NCBI RefSeq assembly: GCF_014837175.1
Contig: NZ_JACYFR010000004.1
Coordinates: 1-64,000 of the forward strand
Reading direction: 5' to 3'
From: Cellulomonas sp. JH27-2
GTDB lineage: Bacteria; Actinomycetota; Actinomycetes; Actinomycetales; Cellulomonadaceae
Length of the DNA: 64,000 nucleotides
Shown: in pieces, positions 1 through 9,180 of the stretch
Numbering within the stretch: position 1 is the stretch's first letter
Layout: the number at the start of each line of letters is the position of its first letter
The notes under the pieces: model-generated
Database searches by the model: none
Seen by the model: only the letters and a program-made list of their open reading frames with translations
Told to the model about the DNA's origin: nothing
Position numbers and translations under genes: made by a program

Positions 1-75
1 AACCCGGAAGCTAAGCCCCTCAGCGCCGATGGTACTGCACTCGCCAGGGTGTGGGAGAGTAGGACGCCGCCGGAC
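1..75 (+). rRNA. 5S ribosomal RNA, 3' part (truncated by window edge)
   Basis: The window opens inside a 5S rRNA. The stretch from the start through the segment reading GTGGGAGAGTAGGACGCCGC is the conserved 3' half of bacterial 5S RNA, including the closing 3' strand of helix I. About 40 bases at the 5' end are missing. A strong hairpin with a T-rich tail begins 8 bases later, as expected at the end of an rrn operon. The exact 3' end is estimated to within a few bases. Confidence 0.93.
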
Positions 76-82
76 ATCATTC

Positions 83-120
83 AGAAAGAGCCACCCCTAC
101 GGGGGTGGCTCTTTCTGTTT
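83..120 (+). terminator. rrn operon terminator
   Basis: A perfect 15-bp inverted repeat (83-97 with 102-116, arm AGAAAGAGCCACCCC) with a 4-base loop is followed by a T-rich tail. It lies directly behind the 5S gene and should end the ribosomal RNA transcript. Confidence 0.9.
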
Positions 121-179
121 CCCCAGGAACCGTGACGTCCTGTGTCGAGGCTGATCTCGCAGTAGGCATGGGGAGACGT

Positions 180-214
180 AGAAAGGGCCCAGCGCGACGC
201 GCCGGGCCCTTTCT
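180..214 (-). terminator. terminator downstream of glgB
   Basis: An 11-bp perfect inverted repeat (AGAAAGGGCCC at 180-190, GGGCCCTTTCT at 204-214) with a 13-base loop lies 17 bases beyond the glgB stop codon. Read on the minus strand it ends glgB transcription. It may also act on read-through from the rrn operon. Confidence 0.75.
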
Positions 215-230
215 GGGTCGAAGAGCGTCC

Positions 231-2438
231 TCAGAACAGGTCGGGCTCCTGGCCGGCGGACGGAGCGACGAAGATCACGGCACCGAGCGGGGGGATGCGC
301 ACGAGAGCCGAGTAGGGGCGTCCGTAGTGGGGGTCGGGCATGGCGTCGACCGAGCCGAGGTTCCCCACGCCTGAGCCGCCGTAGAGCTCGGCGTCGGAGT
401 TGTACGCCTCCGTCCACCGGCCGCCGCTCGGCAGCGCCAGGCGGTAGCTCTCGTGGGGTGTGCCGGCGAAGTTCACGACCACGACCGCGTCAGGTACGTC
501 GTGGCCGTGGCGGATGTAGGCGAGCGTGTTGCGTCCGCTGTCGTCGGAGTCGATCCACTCGAACCCGTCGGGCGTGTGGTCGAGCTGCCACAGGGCCGGC
601 GTGGCCTTGTAGACGGCGTTGAGGTCGCGCAGTGCCCGTTGGACACCCTGGTGGCCGGGGTCGTCGAGTGCCCACCAGTCGAGGCCACGTGCCTCTGACC
701 ACTCGTGCTGCTGGGCGAACTCCTGTCCCATGAACAGCAGCTGCTTGCCGGGGTGGGTCCACTGGTAGGCGAGCAGCGCGCGGACGCCCGCCAGCTTCTG
801 CCAGTGGTCACCGGGCATGCGGCCATAGAGCGAGCCCTTGCCGTGCACCACCTCGTCGTGGCTGATGGGCAGGATGTACCGCTCGGAGTACGCGTACACC
901 ATGGAGAACGTGATCTCTCCGTGGTGGTAGCGGCGGTTGATCGGCTCCTCCTGCAGGTAGTGCAGGGTGTCGTTCATCCAGCCCATGTTCCACTTGAGCC
1001 CGAAGCCGAGTCCGTTGTAGTCCGTGGGAGCGGTGACGCCCGGCCACGCCGTGGACTCCTCGGCGATCATCATCGTGCCCGGGCTGCGGCGGTAGGAGGT
1101 CGCGTTTGCCTCCTGGAGGAACGAGATCGCCTCGAGGTTCTCGCGGCCGCCGTAGCGGTTGGGGCGCCACTGCCCCTCGTTGCGGGAGTAGTCGAGGTAG
1201 AGCATCGAGGCGACGGCGTCGACGCGCAGGGCGTCGACGTGGAACTCCTCGAGCCAGTACGTGGCGTTGGCGACCAGGAAGTTGCGCACCTCGGCGCGGC
1301 CGAAGTTGAAGATGTAGGTGCCCCAGTCGGGCTGCTCGCCGAGCAGCGGATCGGGGTGCTCGTACAGGGCCGTCCCGTCGAACTGGGCCAGGGCCCACTC
1401 GTCCTTCGGGAAGTGGCCGGGCACCCAGTCGACGATGACACCGATGCCGGCCCGGTGGAGGGTGTCGATGAGGTAGCGCAGGTCGTCGGGGTGCCCGAAC
1501 CGTGAGGTGGGGGCGAAGTAGGACGTCACCTGATAGCCCCAGGAGCCGCCGAAGGGGTGCTCGGCGACGGGCATGAGCTCGACGTGCGTGAACCCCAGGT
1601 CGAGGACGTACTCGGTGAGCTGGTGGGCGAGGTCGCGATAGGACAGACCCTCGCGCCACGAACCCAGGTGCACCTCGTAGACGCTGAGCGCCTGGGTGTG
1701 GGGGTCGTTCGTGCGTCGGGCCGTCATCCAGTCGTCGTCGGACCAGCGGTGCGCGGACTGGACGACGACGGACGCGGTGGCCGGCGGCACCTCGGTCCCG
1801 CGGGCCATCGGGTCGGCCTTCTGCCGCCACGAGCCGTCGTTCGCGAGGATCTCGAACTTGTAGCGGGTGCCGGCGACGACGCCGGGGATGAACAGCTCCC
1901 AGATGCCGCTCTCGCCCAGCGAGCGCATGGCGTGCGTGGCGCCCTGCCAGTAGTTGAAGTCGCCGATGACACGGACGGCGCGCGCGTTCGGCGCCCAGAC
2001 CGCGAACGAGGTGCCGTGCACCTGACCGAGCTCGCCGGGGTACTGCTGCACGTTGGCGCCGAGCACGGTCCAGAGCTGCTCGTGGCGACCCTCGCGGATC
2101 AGGTGGCGGTCGAGCTCCTGGACCGTCGGCAGGAACCGGTAGGGGTCGTCGATCTCGGTGGTCGTGTCGCCGTAGGTCGCCTCGACGCGGTAGTCGGGCA
2201 CCTGGGTACCCGGGAGGACCGCGACCCAGACGCCGTCCTGCTCGTGCTCGGCGTCGTGCCTGCCCGAGGCGGTGCGGATCGACACCCTGTCCGCCAGGGG
2301 TCGCAGGACCCGGACGGTGACCGAATCGGCGCCGACGTGCGGACCGAGGATGCCGTGCGGGTCGAACCATGCGCCGTGGGCGACGGCGCGCAGGTGATCG
2401 GAGTCGACGGGGACCGGGGAGTGGGCGACCGGGCTCAT
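231..2438 (-). CDS. glgB: 1,4-alpha-glucan branching enzyme GlgB (GH13)
   Basis: Transfers 1,4-glucan chains to 1,6 positions, making branched glycogen in the cytoplasm. The protein has about 735 residues, the usual length with the N-terminal N1 and N2 (CBM48) modules. The GH13 catalytic set is visible: Asp407 in LRVDAV, Glu460 in IAEES and Asp528 in ISHDEV, almost the same spacing as in the E. coli enzyme. ATG at 2438 is chosen; an in-frame TTG four codons upstream (2450) is possible, and neither has a strong ribosome binding site. Here glgB is 9 kb from glgE-treS-mak, whose linear product it would branch, and is divergent from a sugar importer. Confidence 0.96.
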   Translation of the reverse strand: MSPVAHSPVPVDSDHLRAVAHGAWFDPHGILGPHVGADSVTVRVLRPLADRVSIRTASGRHDAEHEQDGVWVAVLPGTQVPDYRVEATYGDTTTEIDDPYRFLPTVQELDRHLIREGRHEQLWTVLGANVQQYPGELGQVHGTSFAVWAPNARAVRVIGDFNYWQGATHAMRSLGESGIWELFIPGVVAGTRYKFEILANDGSWRQKADPMARGTEVPPATASVVVQSAHRWSDDDWMTARRTNDPHTQALSVYEVHLGSWREGLSYRDLAHQLTEYVLDLGFTHVELMPVAEHPFGGSWGYQVTSYFAPTSRFGHPDDLRYLIDTLHRAGIGVIVDWVPGHFPKDEWALAQFDGTALYEHPDPLLGEQPDWGTYIFNFGRAEVRNFLVANATYWLEEFHVDALRVDAVASMLYLDYSRNEGQWRPNRYGGRENLEAISFLQEANATSYRRSPGTMMIAEESTAWPGVTAPTDYNGLGFGLKWNMGWMNDTLHYLQEEPINRRYHHGEITFSMVYAYSERYILPISHDEVVHGKGSLYGRMPGDHWQKLAGVRALLAYQWTHPGKQLLFMGQEFAQQHEWSEARGLDWWALDDPGHQGVQRALRDLNAVYKATPALWQLDHTPDGFEWIDSDDSGRNTLAYIRHGHDVPDAVVVVNFAGTPHESYRLALPSGGRWTEAYNSDAELYGGSGVGNLGSVDAMPDPHYGRPYSALVRIPPLGAVIFVAPSAGQEPDLF

Positions 2439-2550
2439 GTCCCTACCCAACCACTGACCAGGTCACGGCGCAGGGAACACCGGTGTGGTCGCGCTCCCGC
2501 ACGGGCGTGGCGGTGATCGAATCGAGACCAAAACGACATCGTCGAGGCGC

Positions 2551-2580
2551 TTGCGAGAACTTTATTCGTCTGTCAAAGTT
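2551..2580 (+). promoter_or_regulatory. candidate promoter with overlapping operator for the 2665 importer operon
   Basis: A TTGCGA box (2551-2556) and a CAAAGT box (2574-2579) are 17 bp apart. The spacer and -10 are overlaid by an inverted repeat, AACTTT (2558-2563) and AAAGTT (2575-2580), with an 11-base centre. The position suits a repressor site. No regulator gene adjoins this operon, so the binding protein is unknown. Confidence 0.4.
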
Positions 2581-2664
2581 ACTCCATCGCGTCACCGACG
2601 ACGCGCCGGGCATCGAAGCCCGGACCGCTTCCCGCTCCCTGCGGGCACCCCGAGGAGACCTACG

Positions 2665-3999
2665 ATGCGCTCCATCCGACGACGCCGGGCCGTGCTCGGC
2701 ACCACTGCCCTCCTGTCCGTCACGGCGCTGCTGACCGCGTGCGGTGGCAGTGACGACGACGCCACGTCGCAGGACTCGGCCAGCGCCGGCACCCCCAGCG
2801 GCTCGATCACCGTGCTGACGTGGCGCACCGACCTGGTCAAGGACGGCACGTTCGACAAGTACGTGACCGCGTTCAAGGCGAAGTACCCCGACGTCAAGGA
2901 CGTCAAGGTCGAGGGCATCACCGACTACGAGGGTGAGGTCAAGACCCGGATGAGCACCGACGACTACGGCGACGTGCTCGCCATCGTCGGCTCGGTGAAG
3001 CCCCAGCAGTTCCAGCAGTTCTTCGAGCCGCTCGGGGACACCGCCGAGATGAGCAAGACCTACCGGTGGCTGAACGACAAGTCCTACGAGGGCAAGGCGT
3101 ACGGCATCCCCGTGGTCGGCAACGTCCAGGGCATCGTCTACAACAAGAAGGTCTTCGAGCAGGCCGGCATCACCGAGTTCCCGACGACGCCCGACGCGTT
3201 CATCGCCGACCTGCAGGCGATCAAGGACAAGGTCCCCGGAACCGACCCGCTGTACACGAACTACAAGGACTCGTGGCCGGTCAGCGCGTGGGAGTACTAC
3301 CGCGGCATCCCGTCCGCGGACCCCGACTACGTCAACGAGATGACGACGTGGGACGCGCCGTGGGCCGACGGCCACGACCACGAGGTCATCGACGGCCTGC
3401 TCTTCGACGTCGCGTCGAAGAAGCTCATCGAGGCCGACCCGACGACGACCAACTGGGAGCAGTCCAAGCAGCTGCTCGGCACCGGCAAGATCGGCACGAT
3501 GCTGCTGGGCTCGTGGGCCATCCCGCAGATGCAGGCGGCCGCGGTGGCAGCCGGCAACTCGGCGGACGACATCGGCTACATGCCCTTCCCGGCGCAGAAG
3601 GACGGCAAGTTCCACGCCACGGCCGGCGGTGACTACAACCTCGCCATCAACATCCACTCGGACAACAAGGTGACGGCCCGCGCCTGGATCGACTGGTTCA
3701 ACAACGACTCGGGCTACTCCGAGTCGCAGGTCGGCCTCTCGCCGCTCATCGACGGTGCGGTCCCGGCAGCGCTGAAGGACTTCACCGACCAGGCAGAGCT
3801 GATCACGCCGAACCCCGCGCCCGCGGGCAAGGAGTCCCTGTTCAGCGACATCGACACCGCGTCCGGCATCATCCTGACCGACGCCGGCTACCGCAAGAAG
3901 ATCATCGACGACGCACGCTCCGGCAAGCGCACCAAGCAGCAGGTCTTCGACGACCTGAACAAGGCCTGGGCGAAGGGGCGCGCCGAGGCGGGTAGCTGA
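2665..3999 (+). CDS. ABC sugar importer, substrate-binding lipoprotein
   Basis: Extracytoplasmic solute-binding protein of the family 1 (maltose/oligosaccharide) type, 444 residues. The start at 2665 follows a GAGGAG ribosome binding site by 7 bases and opens with an Arg-rich n-region, a hydrophobic core and a lipobox ending LLTAC, so Cys about residue 26 should be lipidated. An in-frame extension to 2485 lacks these features. Two membrane permease genes follow directly. The substrate cannot be read from sequence; the neighbouring glgB and alpha-galactosidase make an alpha-linked oligosaccharide a reasonable guess. Confidence 0.9.
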   Translation: MRSIRRRRAVLGTTALLSVTALLTACGGSDDDATSQDSASAGTPSGSITVLTWRTDLVKDGTFDKYVTAFKAKYPDVKDVKVEGITDYEGEVKTRMSTDDYGDVLAIVGSVKPQQFQQFFEPLGDTAEMSKTYRWLNDKSYEGKAYGIPVVGNVQGIVYNKKVFEQAGITEFPTTPDAFIADLQAIKDKVPGTDPLYTNYKDSWPVSAWEYYRGIPSADPDYVNEMTTWDAPWADGHDHEVIDGLLFDVASKKLIEADPTTTNWEQSKQLLGTGKIGTMLLGSWAIPQMQAAAVAAGNSADDIGYMPFPAQKDGKFHATAGGDYNLAINIHSDNKVTARAWIDWFNNDSGYSESQVGLSPLIDGAVPAALKDFTDQAELITPNPAPAGKESLFSDIDTASGIILTDAGYRKKIIDDARSGKRTKQQVFDDLNKAWAKGRAEAGS

Positions 4000-4007
4000 G
4001 TCGCTCC

Positions 4008-4973
4008 ATGGCCAACGTCACCGGGGTGGTCCCCACCCCTGCCAAGAATGCCGGTGACGTCCGCAGCCGTGCCGCCCGGCTCATCAAGCCGGGCGGCACG
4101 CGCGGTGGGCGCCGCCGATCGCTGACGCCGTACTTGTTCCTGGTGATCCCGGTCGGGCTGCTCGTGCTGCTGACCTACGTCCCCGTCGCGAACATGTTCT
4201 TCTACTCGATCACCGACTGGGACGGCTTGGACAAGACCAAGAACGTCATCGGGTTCGACAACTACGTCTCGGTCTTCACCGAGCCCGACAACCTGCGCGT
4301 CTTCGTCGTCTCGCTGTACTACTTCGCGGGATCCTTCGTGCAGATGGCGCTGGCGCTCTACTTCGCGACGCTGCTGAGCTTCAAGGTGCGTTTCAAGAAC
4401 CTCTGGAAGGGATTCCTGTTCTTCCCGTACCTGATCAACGGGGTCGCGATCGGGTTGATCTTCCTCAACTTCGTCAAGCCCGGCGGTGGGCTGGACTCGA
4501 CGCTCATGGCGCTCGGGCTCGACAGCCTCGTCAAGCAGTGGACGGGTGACCCGGACGTCATCAACTACACGCTCGCCGGCGTCTCCGTCTGGCGGTACAT
4601 GGGCCTGAACTTCGTGATGTTCCTGGGGGCGATCCAGTCGGTCCCGCGCGACATCTACGAGGCCGCCGACCTGGACGGTGCGACGCGATGGCACCAGTTC
4701 CGCCACATCATCCTGCCGTCGATCCGACCCATCGTCGGCCTCTCGTTCATCCTGGCGATCTCCGGTTCGCTGTCGGTGTTCGAGATCCCGTACATCATGA
4801 CGGGCGGCGCGAACGGGTCGGAGACGTTCGTGATCCGCACGGTGCGGATGGCGTTCGTCAACAACAAGGTCGGCCTCGCGTCGGCGATGGCTGTGGTGCT
4901 GCTGATCATCGTGCTGCTCGTCACCTGGCTGCAGCGCCGCCTGGTCCCCGACGAGGAGGTCGACATCGTATGA
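4008..4973 (+). CDS. ABC sugar importer permease, MalF type
   Basis: Inner-membrane permease subunit of 321 residues with six predicted membrane spans. The EAA loop that docks the ATPase is present (EAADLDGATRWHQF, about residues 221-234). It starts 8 bases after the binding-protein stop and its TGA overlaps the ATG of the next permease (ATGA), so the three genes form one operon. The N-terminal cytoplasmic tail of about 35 residues is basic. Confidence 0.93.
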   Translation: MANVTGVVPTPAKNAGDVRSRAARLIKPGGTRGGRRRSLTPYLFLVIPVGLLVLLTYVPVANMFFYSITDWDGLDKTKNVIGFDNYVSVFTEPDNLRVFVVSLYYFAGSFVQMALALYFATLLSFKVRFKNLWKGFLFFPYLINGVAIGLIFLNFVKPGGGLDSTLMALGLDSLVKQWTGDPDVINYTLAGVSVWRYMGLNFVMFLGAIQSVPRDIYEAADLDGATRWHQFRHIILPSIRPIVGLSFILAISGSLSVFEIPYIMTGGANGSETFVIRTVRMAFVNNKVGLASAMAVVLLIIVLLVTWLQRRLVPDEEVDIV

Positions 4974-5803
4974 ACGGCGTGAAGAAGGGCGTGGGCGGAA
5001 CCCTCAAGTACGCCTCGCTCGTGCTGGGCGCGGTGCTGGCGATGCTGCCCCTGGTCCTGATCATCACGGGCTCGTTCAAGACCGACCAGGAGTTCCTGTC
5101 GACCGGCCCGTTCAAGGCCCCGGCGAGCTGGACCAACTTCTCGAACTACGCCACCGCCTTCACCGAGGGCGGGATGCTGCGGGCGTTCGGCAACACGATC
5201 ATCATCTTCACGGTGGCGATCATCGGGACGATCTTCATCGGGGCGGCAGCGGCGTACGCGCTCGACCGGTTCACGTTCTTCGGTCGCAAGGCGGTGCTGG
5301 GCCTGTTCCTGCTCGCCACCCTCGTCCCGGCGGTCACCACGCAGGTGGCGACGTTCCAGATCATCAAGGCGCTCGGCCTGTACAACACGCAGGGCGCGCT
5401 GATCCTGCTGTTCACGGGGACGGACATCGTCTCGATCTACATCTTCGTGCAGTTCATGCGGTCCATCCCGCGCTCGCTCGACGAGGCCGCGAAGATGGAC
5501 GGAGCCGGCCACGTCCGGATCTTCCTGCGGATCATCGTGCCGAACCTCAAGCCCGCGATCGCCACCGTGGTGATCATCAAGGGCATCGCGATCTACAACG
5601 AGTTCTACATGCCGTTCCTCTACCTGACGGACCCGGAGAAGCGGCCGATCTCCACCACGTTGTTCGCGTTCAAGGGGCCGTACGGCTCGCAGTGGGAGGT
5701 GATCAGCGCGGGCATCGTGATCACGATCATCCCGATCCTGCTGCTGTTCCTGTTCCTGCAGAAGTACATCTACAACGGGTTCACGTCCGGCGCCACGAAG
5801 TGA
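4970..5803 (+). CDS. ABC sugar importer permease, MalG type
   Basis: Second permease of the importer, 277 residues, starting at the ATG that overlaps the preceding stop. It has the MalG fold pattern of six membrane spans and the EAA loop (EAAKMDGAGHVRIF). No ATPase gene follows: a strong terminator lies 4 bases behind the stop. Actinobacteria often power several such importers with one shared MsiK/UgpC-type ATPase encoded elsewhere, which is the likely arrangement here. Confidence 0.93.
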   Translation: MNGVKKGVGGTLKYASLVLGAVLAMLPLVLIITGSFKTDQEFLSTGPFKAPASWTNFSNYATAFTEGGMLRAFGNTIIIFTVAIIGTIFIGAAAAYALDRFTFFGRKAVLGLFLLATLVPAVTTQVATFQIIKALGLYNTQGALILLFTGTDIVSIYIFVQFMRSIPRSLDEAAKMDGAGHVRIFLRIIVPNLKPAIATVVIIKGIAIYNEFYMPFLYLTDPEKRPISTTLFAFKGPYGSQWEVISAGIVITIIPILLLFLFLQKYIYNGFTSGATK

Positions 5804-5806
5804 GCG

Positions 5807-5835
5807 GGTCGCGGCCGCCCGTGGCGGCCGCGACC
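5807..5835. terminator. strong hairpin between convergent genes
   Basis: A perfect 13-bp GC inverted repeat (5807-5819 with 5823-5835) with a 3-base loop lies between the convergent importer operon and the alpha-galactosidase gene. It can end transcription from both sides. There is no long T run, which is common for terminators in GC-rich actinobacteria. Confidence 0.75.
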
Positions 5836-5849
5836 GTGCGTCACCCCGC

Positions 5850-7985
5850 TCAGGCGGTCGTCAGGTGCACGACGATCGCCTGAGCCGGCCACAGGGCCGG
5901 GATCTGCAGCCCCACCTCGGCCAGCACCCGTCCCGGCAGGACGACCTCCCGCGTCATCCAGCCGGGCGTGATCCAGCCGTGCCGAGCAGGTCCCACCTCG
6001 CCGCGCACCGCGACGCGGTAGCGCACGTCGGGCGCGAGGCCCGGCAGGACGACGCACTCGGGGCGGGCCTCTTCCACGGTGGCGACCGTCGCGATCGTGA
6101 AGACGGCCTCGTCCTGGTTGGCGCTGACGGCGCCGACGACGCGCAGCGCCGGGTCGGTCGTGTCGGGGTGGACCGCCGTCCCACCGTGCAGGACCGGTCG
6201 GAGCTCGCGGTACAGCGCGGCGAATGCCTGCAGCGTGGCGAGCTCGTCGTCGTCGCACTCGAGCACGTCCCACTCGAAGCCGGCCGAGCCCATGAGGCTC
6301 GTCGCCAGGCGGAACGCCAGGTCCGTGGTGCGCCCGGAGCTGTGCGCGGTGGGCGGTCCGACGTGGCCGCCGACGAGCTCGGGCGGCAGCAGGAGCTGCG
6401 TCCACCGCTGGATGTCCTGGCGTTCGACGGGGTCGTTCGAGTCGGACGCCCACACACAGTCCGTGACGGCGAGGATGCCGAGGTCGGTGCGCGCACCGCC
6501 GCTCGAGCACGACTCGATCTCGAGGCCGGGGTGGTCGGCCTTGAGGCGGGCGATCAACCGGTATGCCGCCAGCGTCTGGGCGTGCGTGCCGGGGCGGCCG
6601 TCGTGCAACGACTCGACGAGGTCGCGGTTGTGGTCCCACTTGATGAAGTCGATGCCGAGCCGGCCCACCAGCGCATCGATCTGGCCGTGCACGTGGTCCC
6701 AGGCCGCCGGGTTCGCGAGGTCCAGGACGTGCTGCGTGCGCCAGGAGACGCCCGGGGTGCCGGCCGCGTGCTCCGGACCGTGCAGCAGCCAGTCGGGGTG
6801 CGCGCGGGCGGCGTCCGAGTCCAGGTTGACCATCTCGGGCTCGAACCAGAGGCCGAACTGCATGCCCAGGCCGTGCACGCGCTCCGCGAGCGGCTCCAGC
6901 CCGTCGGGCCACACCGCCGGGTCCACCCACCAGTCGCCCAGGCCGCGCGTGTCGTCGCGCCGGTCGTGGAACCAGCCGTCGTCCAGCACGAACCGCTCGA
7001 CGCCGATCGCGGCCGCGCGCTCGGCGAGCCGAAGCAGCGTGGCGGGGTCGTGGTCGAAGTAGACCGCCTCCCACGTGTTGAGCACCAGCGGGCGAGGGGT
7101 CCGCGGATGCTGCGGGCGGGCGCGCAGCCAGGTGTGGAAGCGCGCGCTGATCCCGTCGAGGCCCTCGTCGGACCAGGCGAAGTACGCCGGCGGCGTCGTG
7201 TACGACTCACCTGCGGCGAGCACGACCTCGCCGGGACGCAGCAGCTCGCCGGCGCCGGCGAGCGTCGTGTGCTCGGTCAGCCGGTCCGTACGGTACGTGG
7301 TGTCGGCGCTCCAGCCCAGGTGCACCGCCCAGAGGTGGCCGTCGCGGTTGCGGGGCGCGCCGTCCGAGGCGATCAGCAGGTGCGGGTTGTCGTGACCGGG
7401 GCGCCCGCGACGCGACTCGCGGGCGATCGAGCCGCGCGGGAACGCGATGGTCTGCGGCGCCTTCTCGCGCGTCCAGCGACCGGTGAAGGTCGTCAGGTGC
7501 GAGGCCGTCCGGTGCACGGGCATCGTCGCCTCGAGCCACCCGACCTCGAGCGGGGAGTCGGCGCGGTTGTCGAGGCGGTGCGTCACGGTCACGAGCCCGC
7601 CGACCTCCACGGCGACCCGCGTCGTCACGGCCAGCCCGGTGGCCTCGTCGTACGCGACGGCCTCGACGGACGTCGACGTCGTCGTGACCGCGCCGCGCTG
7701 CCAGCGGGGGAACACGGGCCGGCCCGCGCGCGTCACCTGGATGCCGGGCCGTCCGGCCCAGCCGTCGCCCTCGGTCGGCAGGACGGACAGCGACCATGCG
7801 GCGTCGAGGGTGCCGGGCGGCGTCTGGCGGTCCGTCGCGAGGACCAGGTTCGTCAGCTCGTCGGGCGTGAGGTCGCCCAGGTCGGCGCCCCACGTCACGA
7901 CGCGTGCCATCGGGCCGCGCAGGTCCACGACCACCGCCGCTCCGTCGCGGCGCAAGTGGGCCCAGTCGGTGGTCTCGTGCGTCAT
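5850..7985 (-). CDS. alpha-galactosidase, GH36
   Basis: Hydrolyses terminal alpha-1,6-galactose from raffinose-type sugars or galactomannan. The 711-residue length fits GH36, with an N-terminal beta-supersandwich followed by a TIM barrel. The nucleophile Asp451 is in DFIKWDHNRD, the substrate-binding CSSGG motif is near 493-497, and the acid/base is Asp515 in WASDSND. No signal peptide is seen, so it acts in the cytoplasm on imported oligosaccharides. It is divergent from an esterase/isomerase/kinase operon and convergent with a sugar importer, so it probably processes what that importer brings in. Confidence 0.95.
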   Translation of the reverse strand: MTHETTDWAHLRRDGAAVVVDLRGPMARVVTWGADLGDLTPDELTNLVLATDRQTPPGTLDAAWSLSVLPTEGDGWAGRPGIQVTRAGRPVFPRWQRGAVTTTSTSVEAVAYDEATGLAVTTRVAVEVGGLVTVTHRLDNRADSPLEVGWLEATMPVHRTASHLTTFTGRWTREKAPQTIAFPRGSIARESRRGRPGHDNPHLLIASDGAPRNRDGHLWAVHLGWSADTTYRTDRLTEHTTLAGAGELLRPGEVVLAAGESYTTPPAYFAWSDEGLDGISARFHTWLRARPQHPRTPRPLVLNTWEAVYFDHDPATLLRLAERAAAIGVERFVLDDGWFHDRRDDTRGLGDWWVDPAVWPDGLEPLAERVHGLGMQFGLWFEPEMVNLDSDAARAHPDWLLHGPEHAAGTPGVSWRTQHVLDLANPAAWDHVHGQIDALVGRLGIDFIKWDHNRDLVESLHDGRPGTHAQTLAAYRLIARLKADHPGLEIESCSSGGARTDLGILAVTDCVWASDSNDPVERQDIQRWTQLLLPPELVGGHVGPPTAHSSGRTTDLAFRLATSLMGSAGFEWDVLECDDDELATLQAFAALYRELRPVLHGGTAVHPDTTDPALRVVGAVSANQDEAVFTIATVATVEEARPECVVLPGLAPDVRYRVAVRGEVGPARHGWITPGWMTREVVLPGRVLAEVGLQIPALWPAQAIVVHLTTA

Positions 7986-8012
7986 CGCATGCAGTCCGTT
8001 CGTGCGTCCGGT

Positions 8013-8044
8013 TTGGTCTCACATTGTTCGGTCGCTAAATTTAG
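8013..8044 (+). promoter_or_regulatory. candidate promoter with palindromic -10 / operator in divergent region
   Basis: TTGGTC (8013-8018), a 17-bp spacer and TAAATT (8036-8041) form a plausible plus-strand promoter. The -10 sits inside a perfect 10-bp palindrome, CTAAATTTAG (8035-8044), in a very AT-poor background. The palindrome also gives a TAAATT box on the minus strand, towards the alpha-galactosidase gene. It could be a shared operator, a bidirectional -10, or both. The rest of 7986-8193 shows no other clear signal. Confidence 0.4.
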
Positions 8045-8125
8045 TCCATGTCAGGCCTCGGACGACGAGGCCCGACCGATCCCGCTCACGGGGCCGGTCG
8101 TACGGTCGACCACACGCTGGAGTGC

Positions 8126-8197
8126 ATGGTGACGAACGAGGATCTTGCGAACCGCCGGGCTGTGCCCACGACGTACCGGGACGGGGCGGCGGCATGA
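8126..8197 (+). CDS. possible 23-codon upstream ORF coupled to the esterase gene
   Basis: ATG at 8126 opens 23 codons ending in a TGA that overlaps the ATG of the esterase gene (ATGA), the same coupling seen between the real genes of this operon. The predicted peptide starts MVTNEDLANRR and resembles nothing I recognise. No good ribosome binding site is evident. It could be a coupling uORF or chance. Confidence 0.2.
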   Translation: MVTNEDLANRRAVPTTYRDGAAA

Positions 8198-9180
8198 CCG
8201 CGATCGAGCTCGACGAGGCCTCGCTCGAGACCTACCGACCTACGCAGCACGCTCCCGCCGACTTCGACGACCTGTGGGCGCGGACCCTGCAGGAGGCGCG
8301 CACGTACCCGGTCGCGGTGGAGACGCGGCGCGTGGACGCCGGGCTGAGGCTCGTCGACGTGGACGACCTCACCTTCGCCGGGTTCGGCGGCGAGCGCGTC
8401 TCGGCGTGGCTCGTCCGTCCCGCGAACGCGACGGGGCCGCTGCCCGTCGTCGTCGAGTACAACGGCTACGGCGGGGGCCGCGGGGTCGCGCACCAGCACC
8501 TGCTGTGGGCGGCGGCCGGGTTCGCGCACCTGTTCATGGACACCCGGGGCCAGGGTTCCGCGTGGGGCAACGGCGGCGACACGCCGGACCCGCACGGCTC
8601 GGGCCCCGCGCTCCCGGGTTTCATGACGCGGGGGATCGAGAGCTTCGAGACGTACTACTACCGGCGCCTCATCACCGACGCCGTCCGGGCGGTCGACGCG
8701 GTGCGCGACCTGCCGGGCATCGACACCGACCGGATCGTCGTCAAGGGTGCGAGCCAGGGCGGCGGGCTCGCGCTCGCGACCGCCGGCCTCGTCGACGGTC
8801 TGGCCGGTGCACTCATCGACGTGCCGTTCCTGTGCCACATCCGCCGGGGCATCGAGGTGAGCGACACCGACCCGTACGGTGAGATCGTGCGCTACCTGGC
8901 CGTGCACCGAGGTGCGATCGAGCAGACCCTGGCCACGCTCGACTACGTCGACGGGATGCATCACGCCGCGCGGGCGAGTGCCCCGGCGCTGTTCTCCGTC
9001 GCGCTGCGCGACAACGTGTGCCCGCCGTCGACCGTCTTCGCGGCCCAGCACGCCTACGCCGGGCCGAGCGAGATCACCCGTTACGCGTTCAACAACCACG
9101 AGGGCGGGCAGGGGCACCAGGAGCGCGTCCAGCTCGACTGGCTCCGCGCGCGTGGCCTCACCCCTGCGGAGGCATCGTGA
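8194..9180 (+). CDS. acetyl esterase, AXE1 / cephalosporin-C deacetylase family
   Basis: Alpha/beta-hydrolase of 328 residues that removes acetyl groups from acetylated xylo- or manno-oligosaccharides. The family's catalytic residues are visible: Ser187 in KGASQGGG, Asp273 in RDNVCPP and His302 in NNHEGG. There is no signal peptide, so it should deacetylate imported oligosaccharides in the cytoplasm. The start at 8194 matches the conserved N-terminus; longer in-frame extensions are shadow sequence. Its stop overlaps the GTG of the next gene (GTGA). Confidence 0.9.
   Translation: MTAIELDEASLETYRPTQHAPADFDDLWARTLQEARTYPVAVETRRVDAGLRLVDVDDLTFAGFGGERVSAWLVRPANATGPLPVVVEYNGYGGGRGVAHQHLLWAAAGFAHLFMDTRGQGSAWGNGGDTPDPHGSGPALPGFMTRGIESFETYYYRRLITDAVRAVDAVRDLPGIDTDRIVVKGASQGGGLALATAGLVDGLAGALIDVPFLCHIRRGIEVSDTDPYGEIVRYLAVHRGAIEQTLATLDYVDGMHHAARASAPALFSVALRDNVCPPSTVFAAQHAYAGPSEITRYAFNNHEGGQGHQERVQLDWLRARGLTPAEAS

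Noticed and set aside
5865-8132. 755-codon open frame on the plus strand opposite the alpha-galactosidase gene
   Set aside because: It is the antisense shadow of a well-supported GH36 gene; its composition is Arg/Val/Gly-rich without any family motif. Long antisense frames are expected at this GC content.
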